Below, one piece after another: positions 38,530 to 47,435 of a DNA stretch of 64,000 nt (positions are counted from its first letter, which is position 1; each line of letters opens with the position of its first letter). Under the pieces are notes generated by a model. The model searched no databases, was not told the origin of the DNA, and saw nothing but the letters and a program-made list of their open reading frames with translations. The stretch comes from Verrucomicrobiia bacterium (GTDB taxonomy: Bacteria > Verrucomicrobiota > Verrucomicrobiia > Limisphaerales > UBA9464). The position numbers and the translations under genes were made by a program. The DNA lies in assembly GCA_019634635.1 (NCBI GenBank), contig JAHCBB010000009.1, positions 62,001 to 126,000 on the forward strand, in the 5' to 3' direction.

Positions 38530-39798
38530 TTACTGCACGGTGATCGTGATCGCTCCGTTCAACTGGTTGAACGTCCAGTAGTGGCGATAGCTGACGCCGC
38601 CGATGGTCACGGTCTGCCAGTACCAGCCGTTCTCTGGCCCGCTGGTGGCCCCCTCGGTCGCCGTGGCCATGGCCACCGGGAACGGCGGCAGCAAGAAACC
38701 GTCCCCGGCCCGTGGGCTTCCCAATGAGGTTGGCCAGACGAGATGCTTGTATACGCCACTGCCGGACGAGAACGAGTACTGACGAAACGGGGTGGACTCT
38801 GCGGAGGAATTGCTGAGGGCCTGCACCTGCGCCGCAGACATGGTCGTGGCGCTGCTGTTGCCCCAGTACACGATGCCGGTCGGCGCCGTGATGGTGTAGG
38901 TGCCTCCGGCCACCCCACTCACCTGATGCCCCGGCGCCCATGCCACTGCCTGGAGATTGGTCGTGCTGGTGACCGAGATCGCCCCGGTGTAGACCGTGCT
39001 GTTGGTGGTCGGAGTCGTCCCGTTGAGCGTGTAGTAGATGGTGGCGCCCGGAGTGGCCGACGTGATCGCGACCGACTGGGTGCCAACGTAGTTGCCGGGG
39101 GGAGGATTGAGAACCGGCGTGGCCGCGATCGGCACCGTGATGGTGTAGGTGCCTCCGGCCACCGAACTGACCTGGTGGTTTGGCGCCCACGCCACTGCCT
39201 GAATCGTGGTGGTGGTGGCAACCGAGAGCGCCCCGCCGTAGACCGTGCTGTTGGTCGTCGGGGTGGTCCCATTGAGCGTGTAGTAGATGGTGGCGCCCGG
39301 GGTCAGAGAGGTGATGGTGACTGACTGGGTGCCGGCGTATGTGCCGGGCCCAGGGGTCAGCGTCGGCGGATAGGTGATCGGCAGAGGCGGATCACTCTTG
39401 GCGCTGATCTGGAGCCAGCGTCCCAGTGCTGGATTACCAGCCGGGACGACCACCCCCGCCGATGCCGCCGCGCTGCTGGACGGATTGAAGATCCAGAGTC
39501 CGGCCGACCGATCGCCACCGGTGTCTGCCAGCACCACAGCCAGGCGGGCCTGGGGCGGAATGGGAACCGCCGGCAGATCGCCGATCACGGACACGATGAT
39601 CGGTGTGTCGCTGGGCGGCAGATTCGTCCGGCCCAGCACCTGCCAGATCCGGTTCGAATTGATCACGAAGAAGGACTCCGGGAAACGCAGTGAACCCGTG
39701 TTCGCGTTGACCGTGACCGTCTCCAGTTCGGGCTGGAACTGCGCCGGCACAGACAGCGGCAACAGGACGACGAGGAGCAGAAGGTTGATGGAGCGCAT
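38530..39798 (-). CDS. Exported protein with two CHB_HEX_C-type repeats
   Basis: 422 aa. Signal peptide at residues 1-20 (MRSINLLLLVVLLPLSVPAQ). The middle holds two near-identical repeats of about 83 aa, each with SVTIT/SVAITS, PGATIYYTLNGTTPTTNST and QAVAWAP, the pattern of the chitobiase/beta-hexosaminidase C-terminal domain, a carbohydrate-associated beta sandwich. The repeats are also close at DNA level (about 38.9-39.35 kb). The ATG at 39798 was chosen over an upstream TTG because it starts the signal peptide. First of three exported proteins in a row. Confidence 0.7.
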   Translation of the reverse strand: MRSINLLLLVVLLPLSVPAQFQPELETVTVNANTGSLRFPESFFVINSNRIWQVLGRTNLPPSDTPIIVSVIGDLPAVPIPPQARLAVVLADTGGDRSAGLWIFNPSSSAAASAGVVVPAGNPALGRWLQISAKSDPPLPITYPPTLTPGPGTYAGTQSVTITSLTPGATIYYTLNGTTPTTNSTVYGGALSVATTTTIQAVAWAPNHQVSSVAGGTYTITVPIAATPVLNPPPGNYVGTQSVAITSATPGATIYYTLNGTTPTTNSTVYTGAISVTSTTNLQAVAWAPGHQVSGVAGGTYTITAPTGIVYWGNSSATTMSAAQVQALSNSSAESTPFRQYSFSSGSGVYKHLVWPTSLGSPRAGDGFLLPPFPVAMATATEGATSGPENGWYWQTVTIGGVSYRHYWTFNQLNGAITITVQ

Positions 39799-39803
39799 GG
39801 GGG

Positions 39804-40487
39804 TCAAACGAGTTCCGGACCGAAGGCGAGGGTTTCGTGGCCAGGGGTGCCGGAGATGAACCAGGTGCGAAACCGCCCCGTGGCCACGTCCTTCAGCTGC
39901 CAGAGGCCGCCAGCGATCCGATCCACCGGTTGCGGTGTCGCATCAGCCACCGCCACATACAGCGACCCGTTATACAGGTACGGGGCGTGCCAGGTGCCAT
40001 TGCCGAAGTCGGCCAACTCCAGCATGCCGTCGCGGTATCGGAAGTTGGGGGCGTCGGGATTCGGAGGAACGGTGGTGCTGAATCCGAGGCGCCGAGCCTC
40101 CGGGGGGCCGACGACCGCGAGCGTCCAGAAGGTGCCGTCATTGGCCGAGACCAGCTGGCGCGACCCGGCAGTGATCCGGTAATTGCCGCCAAGGGTCGGC
40201 ATGGCGCCGGGGATCCCCAGGAGATCCGGAAGGAAGTACTCGCCGGCATCCTCAGGGACGAGGACGGCGATGCGCCGGCTCGCCCCGATCCAGAAGTAGT
40301 GCGTTCCGGGCGTCAGCGAGATCGAGAAGTAGCCAGTCGGAGCCGAGCGCGCGCGCACGTCGCCTGCCGCCCGGACCCCAGAGACCCAACCCCGGGCGCG
40401 TCCTTCGGCCGGACGCGCCAGGATCGGCATGTCGGGCGCCGGATTCCCATCCGCGCCGAACAGAATGCCGAAGACTCGCCAGGCCAT
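39804..40487 (-). CDS. Phage structural protein with CarboxypepD_reg-like N-terminus
   Basis: 227 aa, no signal peptide. The opening VFGILFGADGNPAPDMPIL and the later YFSISLTPGTHYFWIG are in the style of carboxypeptidase-regulatory-like beta sandwiches. The C-terminal half (e.g. FRYRDGMLELADFGNGTWHA) is a beta-rich region with Trp/Tyr-lined strands. It lies between the head-completion gene and the exported proteins. Likely role: fibre or baseplate-type adhesin component; this is inference. Confidence 0.5.
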   Translation of the reverse strand: MAWRVFGILFGADGNPAPDMPILARPAEGRARGWVSGVRAAGDVRARSAPTGYFSISLTPGTHYFWIGASRRIAVLVPEDAGEYFLPDLLGIPGAMPTLGGNYRITAGSRQLVSANDGTFWTLAVVGPPEARRLGFSTTVPPNPDAPNFRYRDGMLELADFGNGTWHAPYLYNGSLYVAVADATPQPVDRIAGGLWQLKDVATGRFRTWFISGTPGHETLAFGPELV

Positions 40488-40539
40488 TTCGCCTGTCAGG
40501 TACCATCAGCGCTGCGGCCCTGCTCGTTCGCCGCGACCG

Positions 40540-41037
40540 TCAGAGACCGGCCAGCGTGGTGCGGGTCGCCCGGCGGGGCTCGGACCGGGCCAGTGTCACG
40601 CTCGCCCCCAGGCTGCCCACGCTGGGGGCAGCCTCGGGATTGGCGGGGGCGGTGACCGCCAGCTGCCCCATCGCCACCGCCTGCAGGTCTTTGTCCAGCG
40701 CGTCGAGCCGCTTGTTCTGCTCGGAGGTCAGACTCATGGGATCGCCCGCGGCCGCCCCGCCGGCCGCGGCGGTCGGCCCCAGGCGCCCCAGGACGGCGAT
40801 GAGCAGCCGCAGGATGGCCAACTCCCGGAATTCCGGCGGAATCAAGGTCGGATCTGCATCGAGCCGGTTGTGCTGGCCGGCGGCGACCTTGGCCCGGATC
40901 TGGGCGACGACAGACTCTCGCTGGACGTCGAACCAGGCATCGCGTTCGGCGTCGCTATCGGCATCCCAGGCTTCGGTGAGGCGTGCATCGCCCGCATAGG
41001 CGAACACCGTGTCTATGGTGACGGGAGTCCAAGGCAT
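40540..41037 (-). CDS. Head-tail joining protein (gp36/DUF1320-like position)
   Basis: 165 aa. Helical N-terminal half with AWDADSDAERDAWFDVQRES and a middle REL-type helix; Ala/Pro-rich C-terminus. It follows the major capsid gene, where Mu-like phages carry gp36-type connectors. No firm motif; assigned by position. Confidence 0.5.
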   Translation of the reverse strand: MPWTPVTIDTVFAYAGDARLTEAWDADSDAERDAWFDVQRESVVAQIRAKVAAGQHNRLDADPTLIPPEFRELAILRLLIAVLGRLGPTAAAGGAAAGDPMSLTSEQNKRLDALDKDLQAVAMGQLAVTAPANPEAAPSVGSLGASVTLARSEPRRATRTTLAGL

Positions 41038-41134
41038 TGGTCGGTGGGGTCTAAAACAGGACGGCCGCGAGCCCGGGGGCCCGCGGCCGTTGTGTGCGAG
41101 CCGGGAGGAGGGGTAGACCGACTCGGAAAGTGGC

Positions 41135-42133
41135 TTAGGAGATGGTCTCCTTCCGGATGCCCAACGTGCTGGTGATCTTGATCAGGTCGTAGTGTTCGAC
41201 CGTGAGGTCCCAGAGCTTGGCCGACACCTGGTGGAGGTACACCCGCACCGGGCCGCCCGACGCCGTGGGACTCACAAAGCGCTTGATGTTCGACGGATCT
41301 TCCACCGCAGCGTTGGATTGTGCGTAGAACGAAAGCACCAGGTTGCCGGTGACTTCGGACTTCGCGGCCGGGGCACTTTGGTAGCGAGCCCGAGACACCA
41401 GCACCCGATCCACGGCTAGGAATTGCGCCAACTGCGCCTCAGACAGCGAGGACGAGGCGAATCCGCCGGCGGAATTCTGCGCCCGATGCGCGAGAATGCG
41501 GCGTGACCAGGCGGTCTCGCCGTATCCGACACGATTCGGCCGCAGGCCCGACGCGGTCGTTGCGGTGATCAACGTTGTGTTGACGTCCTGATCCGGATCC
41601 TTGCCGACGGTGGTATCCCATGTGCGGGCAGTATTGACCCCTGCGGCGCTGAGCGCCTCGACGGCTCGGCGAAGTGCAGACCGCTTCAGACGCTGCATGA
41701 GCATCTGCGTTTTGGCCTGCTGCCAGTTGGGAGTCTCGGCGACCTCGTCCATATCCAGACGGATGGTCAACCCGCGGTTCTCGGTCTTACCCTCGGTCTT
41801 GATGGACCGGTACTCGACCCGCTTGAAGTCGGCGCCGATGGACCGCAGATCGTCGGGGGCAGAGTCCGAGAGGAACGCCTCGGCATTCAACCACTCCGCG
41901 TAGGTGAATCGGCGCGGCACGGGGGTCGCTGGGGCGAAGAACTCCAGCTCCTCGCTGAGGTCGAGCCGATCCCAACCGCCCACAGCGTACGTGGTGAGCG
42001 GCTGGTTAAAGTGTGCCTCGACGAATCGAGACTCGTTGGCGAGGGCGATTTGGCCGGGCGCCAGGGAGCCGGAGTCGAGCACGAAACCGTCGTTTGCCAG
42101 CGACAGCCCAAGTGCAGTGAGTGCGAGTGACAT
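41135..42133 (-). CDS. Major capsid protein
   Basis: 332 aa from the ATG at 42133. It follows protease/scaffold and decoration genes, as in Mu (gpT position). Likely HK97-type core: a long spine-type helix region around NWQQAKTQMLMQRLKRSALRR and a C-terminal beta-rich P domain ending KITSTLGIRKETIS. The upstream ATG-less extension of the frame is shadow. Confidence rests on order, length and fold pattern. Confidence 0.7.
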   Translation of the reverse strand: MSLALTALGLSLANDGFVLDSGSLAPGQIALANESRFVEAHFNQPLTTYAVGGWDRLDLSEELEFFAPATPVPRRFTYAEWLNAEAFLSDSAPDDLRSIGADFKRVEYRSIKTEGKTENRGLTIRLDMDEVAETPNWQQAKTQMLMQRLKRSALRRAVEALSAAGVNTARTWDTTVGKDPDQDVNTTLITATTASGLRPNRVGYGETAWSRRILAHRAQNSAGGFASSSLSEAQLAQFLAVDRVLVSRARYQSAPAAKSEVTGNLVLSFYAQSNAAVEDPSNIKRFVSPTASGGPVRVYLHQVSAKLWDLTVEHYDLIKITSTLGIRKETIS

Positions 42134-42176
42134 GGTGATCTTTTTTGGGTTTGAGAACTTCGAGGGGGCGCGGTGC

Positions 42177-42686
42177 TTACGCGTTGGTCTGCCAGGCGCC
42201 GACGGGAATGACTTCGACCAACAGGCCGTCGGTCGCTGCGGCTCCAGTGATGGCAATACCGGCGATGTAGTAATTCCCGGCGCTGGCCGCCTTCTTCGCC
42301 ACTTTGCCGGTGGCCGCAGGCACAAGCAGATCTCCAGGGACGATGACGCCGGCGCCGTTCGACACTACCAGCATGGTGCCCGGCGAGCACGCCAGCGATC
42401 GGCAGCCGATGAGATCCTCCGCGGCGGCCGCCTCATCAATCGCCTGGTACAAGGCCAGTTCGCCCGCACCGGCGAGTGCGACGTGATCGGCATCTGAGCC
42501 GACCTTGAGCAATCGGTAGCGCGGCACGGCCGCATCGGCCCGCTTGCTGAGGATACCATCGCCGTGGACGCCCTCGCCGATATTGGCCAGGCGCACCCGG
42601 AGGCTACGCCGGTGCCAGACGATCATGAGGATCGCGGTGATGACGGCCACGACGGCGGCCACGAGCAGGAGAGTGGAGAATTGCAT
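42177..42686 (-). CDS. Capsid decoration-like protein with an N-terminal hydrophobic segment
   Basis: 169 aa if started at 42686. Residues ~35-169 (LANIGEGVHGDGILSKRAD, then a glycine-rich beta region with SPGTMLVVSNGAGVIVPGD) resemble small DUF2190-type capsid cement proteins. The first 24 residues are a transmembrane helix (LLLVAAVVAVITAILMIVW), unexpected for a capsid protein. An internal GTG giving VRLANIGEG would remove it. Either the start is internal or the precursor is membrane-tethered before assembly. Confidence 0.6.
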   Translation of the reverse strand: MQFSTLLLVAAVVAVITAILMIVWHRRSLRVRLANIGEGVHGDGILSKRADAAVPRYRLLKVGSDADHVALAGAGELALYQAIDEAAAAEDLIGCRSLACSPGTMLVVSNGAGVIVPGDLLVPAATGKVAKKAASAGNYYIAGIAITGAAATDGLLVEVIPVGAWQTNA

Positions 42687-42733
42687 GGGATTCTGTGGGG
42701 TTGACTACGTGGAGAGGGTCTTGTGGGAACGGC

Positions 42734-42919
42734 TTACTTCTTGCCCTTGTCCTTATCCCCATCCGGCTTGGTCGGGGGCGCCTTGGCGCCGCCGTTCACG
42801 GGATTGGCCGGATCAGCGTCCCAGTCCTCCTGGGCGGCGACCACATCCTCAGCCTGCTGGCGGGTCAGGCCCGCCAGGATTTTCGATCGAATCTGTTCGG
42901 CTTTTTGCTCGGGGCTCAT
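42734..42919 (-). CDS. Small charged phage protein
   Basis: 61 aa: SPEQKAEQIRSKILAGLT helix, then a proline-rich lysine tail (DGDKDKGKK). It sits between scaffold and decoration genes, 43 bp from the former. Unknown; it may be an assembly accessory. Confidence 0.55.
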   Translation of the reverse strand: MSPEQKAEQIRSKILAGLTRQQAEDVVAAQEDWDADPANPVNGGAKAPPTKPDGDKDKGKK

Positions 42920-42962
42920 GATTGGGATTGGAATTGGAATTGGAGATCGCCGCTTCGATCGC

Positions 42963-44165
42963 TCAGGCCTGCGGCTGGCTCAGCGCCTCCAGGAGTGCTG
43001 GCTTTTCCGTGCAGGCCAGGGTCCATGCCTGATTCCAGTCGCCCGCCTCACCCGATTTGATCTTGGCGTTGGCCAGGGCGATCAGCTGAGCGCCGGCCTC
43101 CTGGTCAGGACTGGTGTTGCGCCGCTCACCGCTGGTCTGACTGGCGGTGCGATACCGCGGCTGCAGTGCCGCCAAAGCCGCGCTCTCGTTGGCGCATGAC
43201 GCGGTGAGGCGGCTTTCCCACAGGGGCTGCTCGGCGACCGAGATCCGCCCGTCGGCCAGAGCCGCCGCCAGCAGCGCGTCCCGCGATGCCTTGCGCTCGT
43301 TGGCCAGCTCCGTGCGAAGCCGATCCCGCTCGGCGCTCAGAGCGTCCCGCTCGTTGGCGAGCGTGAGCGAGGAGGAGATGGCCTCGCCCAGGCGACGGAG
43401 GGCGGCAGTGACCTGCTCTTCGGTGGCGTCATTGGCCAGGGTGATGCCCTGGACATTCAGTCCTGCGATCAGGGCGATGAGTTTCTTGAGGTCCATTTCA
43501 GGATGTTTGGAGTTGAGAAGGGTGACCGGGAGATTGGGAGTGGTCGTCAATCCGGCCGAGATGAAGCGGGTGGGGCGAAACACCAGACGGCCGTCGTCTC
43601 CCAGGGCGGGCTCGCCATCCCAATGCGCAGACAGGCCGAGCCGGGGTTTGTTGAGCAACAGATCTGCACCGGACTCATTGAACACGGGCAGGCAGTAGAG
43701 ACCGTCATCCCGGGCTTCGAGGCGTTGGATCAGCCCCTTGGCGCCCTTGTCCGTGTACCGCTGCTGCATGGACGGCACATCGGGGTGGCCGAGGAAGATT
43801 GGCGCGCCGCGGAAGAACCGCTTCACCTTGCCCAGCACGCCGTTGAAGTCCTCCGCCAGTCGGGTCGCGGATTCGCGGTCCACCCGCTGGACGACTTCGA
43901 CCGACCCATCATTGCCGATGCGCAGGCTTTGGAAGTGGGCCCGGAACGCCTCGAGATTGGCCGGAGTACCTGTGGTGACCTTGTCGCAGTACGGGGCGAG
44001 CATCGCCCAGCCGTCTTCGCCGATGGCCCCATCGTTCATCAGCACGACTGCCGCGCCGAGGGCGTCGTCGTTGGCGAGGCGGACATGGAGATCGCGGAGG
44101 GTCACATGTGGCCTTCGTTGTCCGTGAAACGGCTCAAAGCGGCTGCGTTGTCCCATGGGGTTCAT
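42963..44165 (-). CDS. Mu gpI-like prohead protease / scaffold
   Basis: 400 aa. The N-terminal ~220 residues are a Mu gpI-type protease region (GAPIFLGHPDVPSM, LGLSAHWDGEP, PTRFISAGLTTTPNLPV). The remainder is a helical scaffold-like region with a heptad-rich stretch (ALSAERDRLRTELANERKAS). An internal ATG at 43496 begins MDLKKLIALIAGLN, the natural start of a nested scaffold like Mu Z. The gene start overlaps the portal stop (ATGA). Confidence 0.75.
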   Translation of the reverse strand: MNPMGQRSRFEPFHGQRRPHVTLRDLHVRLANDDALGAAVVLMNDGAIGEDGWAMLAPYCDKVTTGTPANLEAFRAHFQSLRIGNDGSVEVVQRVDRESATRLAEDFNGVLGKVKRFFRGAPIFLGHPDVPSMQQRYTDKGAKGLIQRLEARDDGLYCLPVFNESGADLLLNKPRLGLSAHWDGEPALGDDGRLVFRPTRFISAGLTTTPNLPVTLLNSKHPEMDLKKLIALIAGLNVQGITLANDATEEQVTAALRRLGEAISSSLTLANERDALSAERDRLRTELANERKASRDALLAAALADGRISVAEQPLWESRLTASCANESAALAALQPRYRTASQTSGERRNTSPDQEAGAQLIALANAKIKSGEAGDWNQAWTLACTEKPALLEALSQPQA

Positions 44166-45769
44166 GGGCGCGCACGTTCGCCGGGAAGCTCCGGTGCAGA
44201 CAGCAGACCGTTCACAGTGGAGGAGCCGAGCAACCCTTCGATCGCCGCCACCAGATCGGCATCGGCCACGTCGGCGCGCAGCAGGAAATCCGGCAGATCC
44301 CTGCGCACCGCCTCCATGGCCATGCGCTGCTGGACCGCATCCTCCATCGCGGCGATGTCTTCCAGGCGGGCGAAGAGCGGTTCCAACGCCCGGCGCAGGG
44401 CCGGAGTGATCTCGGCCATGGCGGATTCCTTCAGCGCCTCGGAAACGCGCGCATCGGCCGCCGCGTTCAGGATGCGCACCGCGTTGGACAATCCCAGCCG
44501 CGGCCGGCCGGGCTGACCCTGCGTGGGCGCCGCTTCGGGTGCGGACCGGCCGATGATGATTTCTTCGGGAGGCGTTGCCGGATCCGGCATCCTGCGGCTG
44601 TAGCGCTCGTAGAAATCGGCACGGCCCAGCGGCATTCCGTGATTCAGGAACATCGCGTCCACTTGCAGCTCCCTGGCGATGTCCGACTGCACCGGCGGTT
44701 GCAACTCGAAGTACGCCAGTGGCTCGACCCCCGGCCCGAAGTAGTAGGCGATCACCTGCCGATCCACGCGCTCCTGCAGCTTCTCGCTGACGAACCGCGC
44801 ATCGTCTTCCTTGAGCAAATTGGTCTCGCCGTCCTGGACTGACGCGCCTTGCCCCTCGCCCTGGGTGGAACTGAGGGTGCTGAGATCACCCCCCCGCCAC
44901 AGGGTGATGATCGAGCGGGTCATCACATTCACCAGCTCGGGGTAGGGCAACGTGCCGCTCGAGGATGCCTCAATGACATCAATGCCCGCCTCGCGGTTGA
45001 CCACCGCCGCCCAATCCTGCCCGAACTCACGTACCGCAGTGACCATGGCGTCCCACTCCTTGCTGCCCTGGGCGGCATCGGTCTTCCCCAGCAGCCCGGG
45101 CATGCCGAACTTGTCGCAGAACGCCAGCCAGTCGTTCAGACAGGCGTGCGTGAACAGCCACGCCACGGTGGTGGCCTCCATCAGGGGGGCCGGCGCGGCG
45201 CTCACGAGCCACTCCTTGGGATCCATCGGCACGCCGTACATCTGACCGTCGTCGGGGAGGTAGCGGAGCCGGCCTGTGCGGTTCTCGAACCACCACATTG
45301 GGCAGGCCCGGAACTCGGCGGTCAGGCCACGTCCACGGCTGGGCAATCTCCAGATCCATTCATGGACCGAGTACTCTTTCCCGCGGGCGTCCAGGATCTG
45401 CTGCGCCAGGAGTCCGACACCCCCGGTCTCGTCCTGTTTGAGGGCGCTGGTCACCTGCAGGTTGTCGTAGAACCCCTTCAACGCATCGGCGTGACGCTGC
45501 GCCTCCGCCTCCAATCCGTCGTCGAGATCCGATCGCACCAGGACCTGCCAGTCCATCCGCCCCACGTCAGCCTTCCGCTTGCCCACGACGGCGGCGATCG
45601 TCGGGTGCCGCCGCTCCAAGGCATCCCACAGTTTGGCGATCTCGAAGCCGCCGGTGTAGTACGCGTCGAGCAGGTAACCGACTTTCTCCGGGGTCGCGTA
45701 GCGGATGTAGTTCAGCCGGTTTTCGATCCCCAGCCGGATCCGTTCCACCGAAATTTGGGTCTGAGCCAT
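44162..45769 (-). CDS. Phage portal protein (DUF935, Mu gp29-like)
   Basis: 535 aa from the ATG at 45769; a TTG at 45793 is the alternative. DUF935 features include the N-terminal ERRHPTIAAVVGKRKADV, the central MPGLLGKTDAAQGSKEWDAM, and IEASSSGTLPYPELVNVMTR. The portal dodecamer is the DNA gate of the head and the docking site for terminase, whose gene lies upstream. Confidence 0.85.
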   Translation of the reverse strand: MAQTQISVERIRLGIENRLNYIRYATPEKVGYLLDAYYTGGFEIAKLWDALERRHPTIAAVVGKRKADVGRMDWQVLVRSDLDDGLEAEAQRHADALKGFYDNLQVTSALKQDETGGVGLLAQQILDARGKEYSVHEWIWRLPSRGRGLTAEFRACPMWWFENRTGRLRYLPDDGQMYGVPMDPKEWLVSAAPAPLMEATTVAWLFTHACLNDWLAFCDKFGMPGLLGKTDAAQGSKEWDAMVTAVREFGQDWAAVVNREAGIDVIEASSSGTLPYPELVNVMTRSIITLWRGGDLSTLSSTQGEGQGASVQDGETNLLKEDDARFVSEKLQERVDRQVIAYYFGPGVEPLAYFELQPPVQSDIARELQVDAMFLNHGMPLGRADFYERYSRRMPDPATPPEEIIIGRSAPEAAPTQGQPGRPRLGLSNAVRILNAAADARVSEALKESAMAEITPALRRALEPLFARLEDIAAMEDAVQQRMAMEAVRRDLPDFLLRADVADADLVAAIEGLLGSSTVNGLLSAPELPGERARP

Positions 45770-45944
45770 GGCAGTTTGGGTATTGGCGATCAAAACAGGC
45801 CTCTAAAACCGCAGGAACCGCGTTGCAATTCGTTGCAAAGTGGCCTCTGAGTCGCGGCTGGTGTCTCCACAAGGGGGGAACGCGCCAAGGGGCGTTTCCG
45901 CGCGATTGCGGGGGCTTCCTGAGGCCGATTGGAAACCGGGGTGT

Positions 45945-47435
45945 TCATCCGATCGGGGTGCGTTCAGTCGGCGTGACCTTGGTGTAGGAGAACGTGGCGC
46001 TGCCGGTGCCGGCTGCCCGCAACGCAAGCGCAAGAGCCGTGCATCGGTCGGCATGCCCGTCGGCCGTGTGCGGGGCCCGGTAGGTGACGTTGCCCCCGGG
46101 AGTCGTCACCCGATGCACCGAATGCAGATCCTCCCGGACCACCCGCGACGCCGGGATCCCCAGCGTGCGCTGATCGAACGCCATCCGCAGCTTGGAGAAG
46201 ATTTCCTGCTTGAGGTCCGCGGTGAACGTGCAGAGCTCGACCCGGCCGAATCGGTCCTTCTGGGGATCCCATTCGCCGAACTCCTTCACGAGGAAATCTC
46301 CCAGGCCGACCCCCGGCCCGGTGTAGTCGAAGCACGCCCGGCGCGACCGCGCGATCCGGGGGCGCAGGATCTCCATCTGTTCGCCGGTGGGCAGCTTGGC
46401 CAACTCGAGGACCTCGCGGGTCAGGTGGTAGGTGCCCGCCACCTTGACCAGCGCCCAGCAGACGGTGAGGTCACGCTTGCGCCCAAAATCAATGCCCAGA
46501 TACAGCGGCTCGGCGTTTCGCGCGGTGGTGGCCCAGAACTCCGGGGGTTGAGCGCTGGCCGCCTGGGGATTCTCGGCCGCGGCGATCAAGTCGTAGGACA
46601 ACAGCACGGCGGCCGTGTCCATGAACTCGCACAGGTACTCCTGAGCCCAGCCGTCCGGATCATCAATCGCGGCCCGTTGCTCCTCGATATCAATCGGCAG
46701 CCCCTCACGCACCGCATCTTCAATGGTCACCCGATGGCACGACCATTTGGCCCCGTCCACCTGGTAGTTCTTCACCCAGAGGTCGTGGAACTTGTTGCCC
46801 TGCCCGTTGGGCGTGGAGATGAGCCGGATCTTCTTCAGCCCACCCCGGAGCGGGTTGGTTATGCTCGGGAAGACCGCCCTCCACGTCGCGTCCGGATCGT
46901 CGAAGAAGGCGAACTCCGTCAGCAGGACATTGGCCGAGAATCCCCGGACCGTGTCCGGCCGCCCGGGCACCGCGATGACACGGCTGCCGCCCGGGAACGT
47001 CATCGTGGCGCTTTTGAGCAGGGCCTCGCTGCCGCCGTCGCGCTTTTCCTGGTAGTCGGCAATGGCCACCCGAAAGGCCTCGGCCCACTCCTTCCATTTT
47101 TCGAAGCTCTCCAGGGCCTGGCGCTCCGAGGGCGCCCCGATCATCCACGTCACCTTCTCGTCCCTGAGCTCGGCCGCGTAGCAGTCACGGATCCCCTCCG
47201 CACCGCTGGAGAAATCCTTGCCCACCTGGCGGGCCATCAGCCCGATCTTGAACCGGTGCGCATCGTCAGCCCACCGACGCTGGTACCGCAGCAGCAGATC
47301 CAGCGGACTGGTCACCGGGTGGATTGCGGGGCCAAGGGCCGGAGTCGGCTTTGGCTTCACGGCGCGGGTGCGCGCTCCGCGGGCCGGCTTTCCTCCGGGC
47401 ACCCCACTGGCCCCTCTGGTATTTGAAATCTTCAC
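45945..47435 (-). CDS. Terminase large subunit
   Basis: 496 aa from a GTG whose GTGA overlaps the small-subunit stop. ATPase half: the Walker A-like ARQVGKD, then Walker B NVLLTEFAFFDDPD. Nuclease half: YLGIDFGRKRDLTV, RRACFDYTGPGVGLGDFLV and DGHADRCTALALAL, giving the acidic RNase H-fold residues. It packages DNA into proheads and cuts it; in transposable phages this includes flanking host DNA. 175 bp before the portal are without a gene. Confidence 0.88.
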   Translation of the reverse strand: MKISNTRGASGVPGGKPARGARTRAVKPKPTPALGPAIHPVTSPLDLLLRYQRRWADDAHRFKIGLMARQVGKDFSSGAEGIRDCYAAELRDEKVTWMIGAPSERQALESFEKWKEWAEAFRVAIADYQEKRDGGSEALLKSATMTFPGGSRVIAVPGRPDTVRGFSANVLLTEFAFFDDPDATWRAVFPSITNPLRGGLKKIRLISTPNGQGNKFHDLWVKNYQVDGAKWSCHRVTIEDAVREGLPIDIEEQRAAIDDPDGWAQEYLCEFMDTAAVLLSYDLIAAAENPQAASAQPPEFWATTARNAEPLYLGIDFGRKRDLTVCWALVKVAGTYHLTREVLELAKLPTGEQMEILRPRIARSRRACFDYTGPGVGLGDFLVKEFGEWDPQKDRFGRVELCTFTADLKQEIFSKLRMAFDQRTLGIPASRVVREDLHSVHRVTTPGGNVTYRAPHTADGHADRCTALALALRAAGTGSATFSYTKVTPTERTPIG

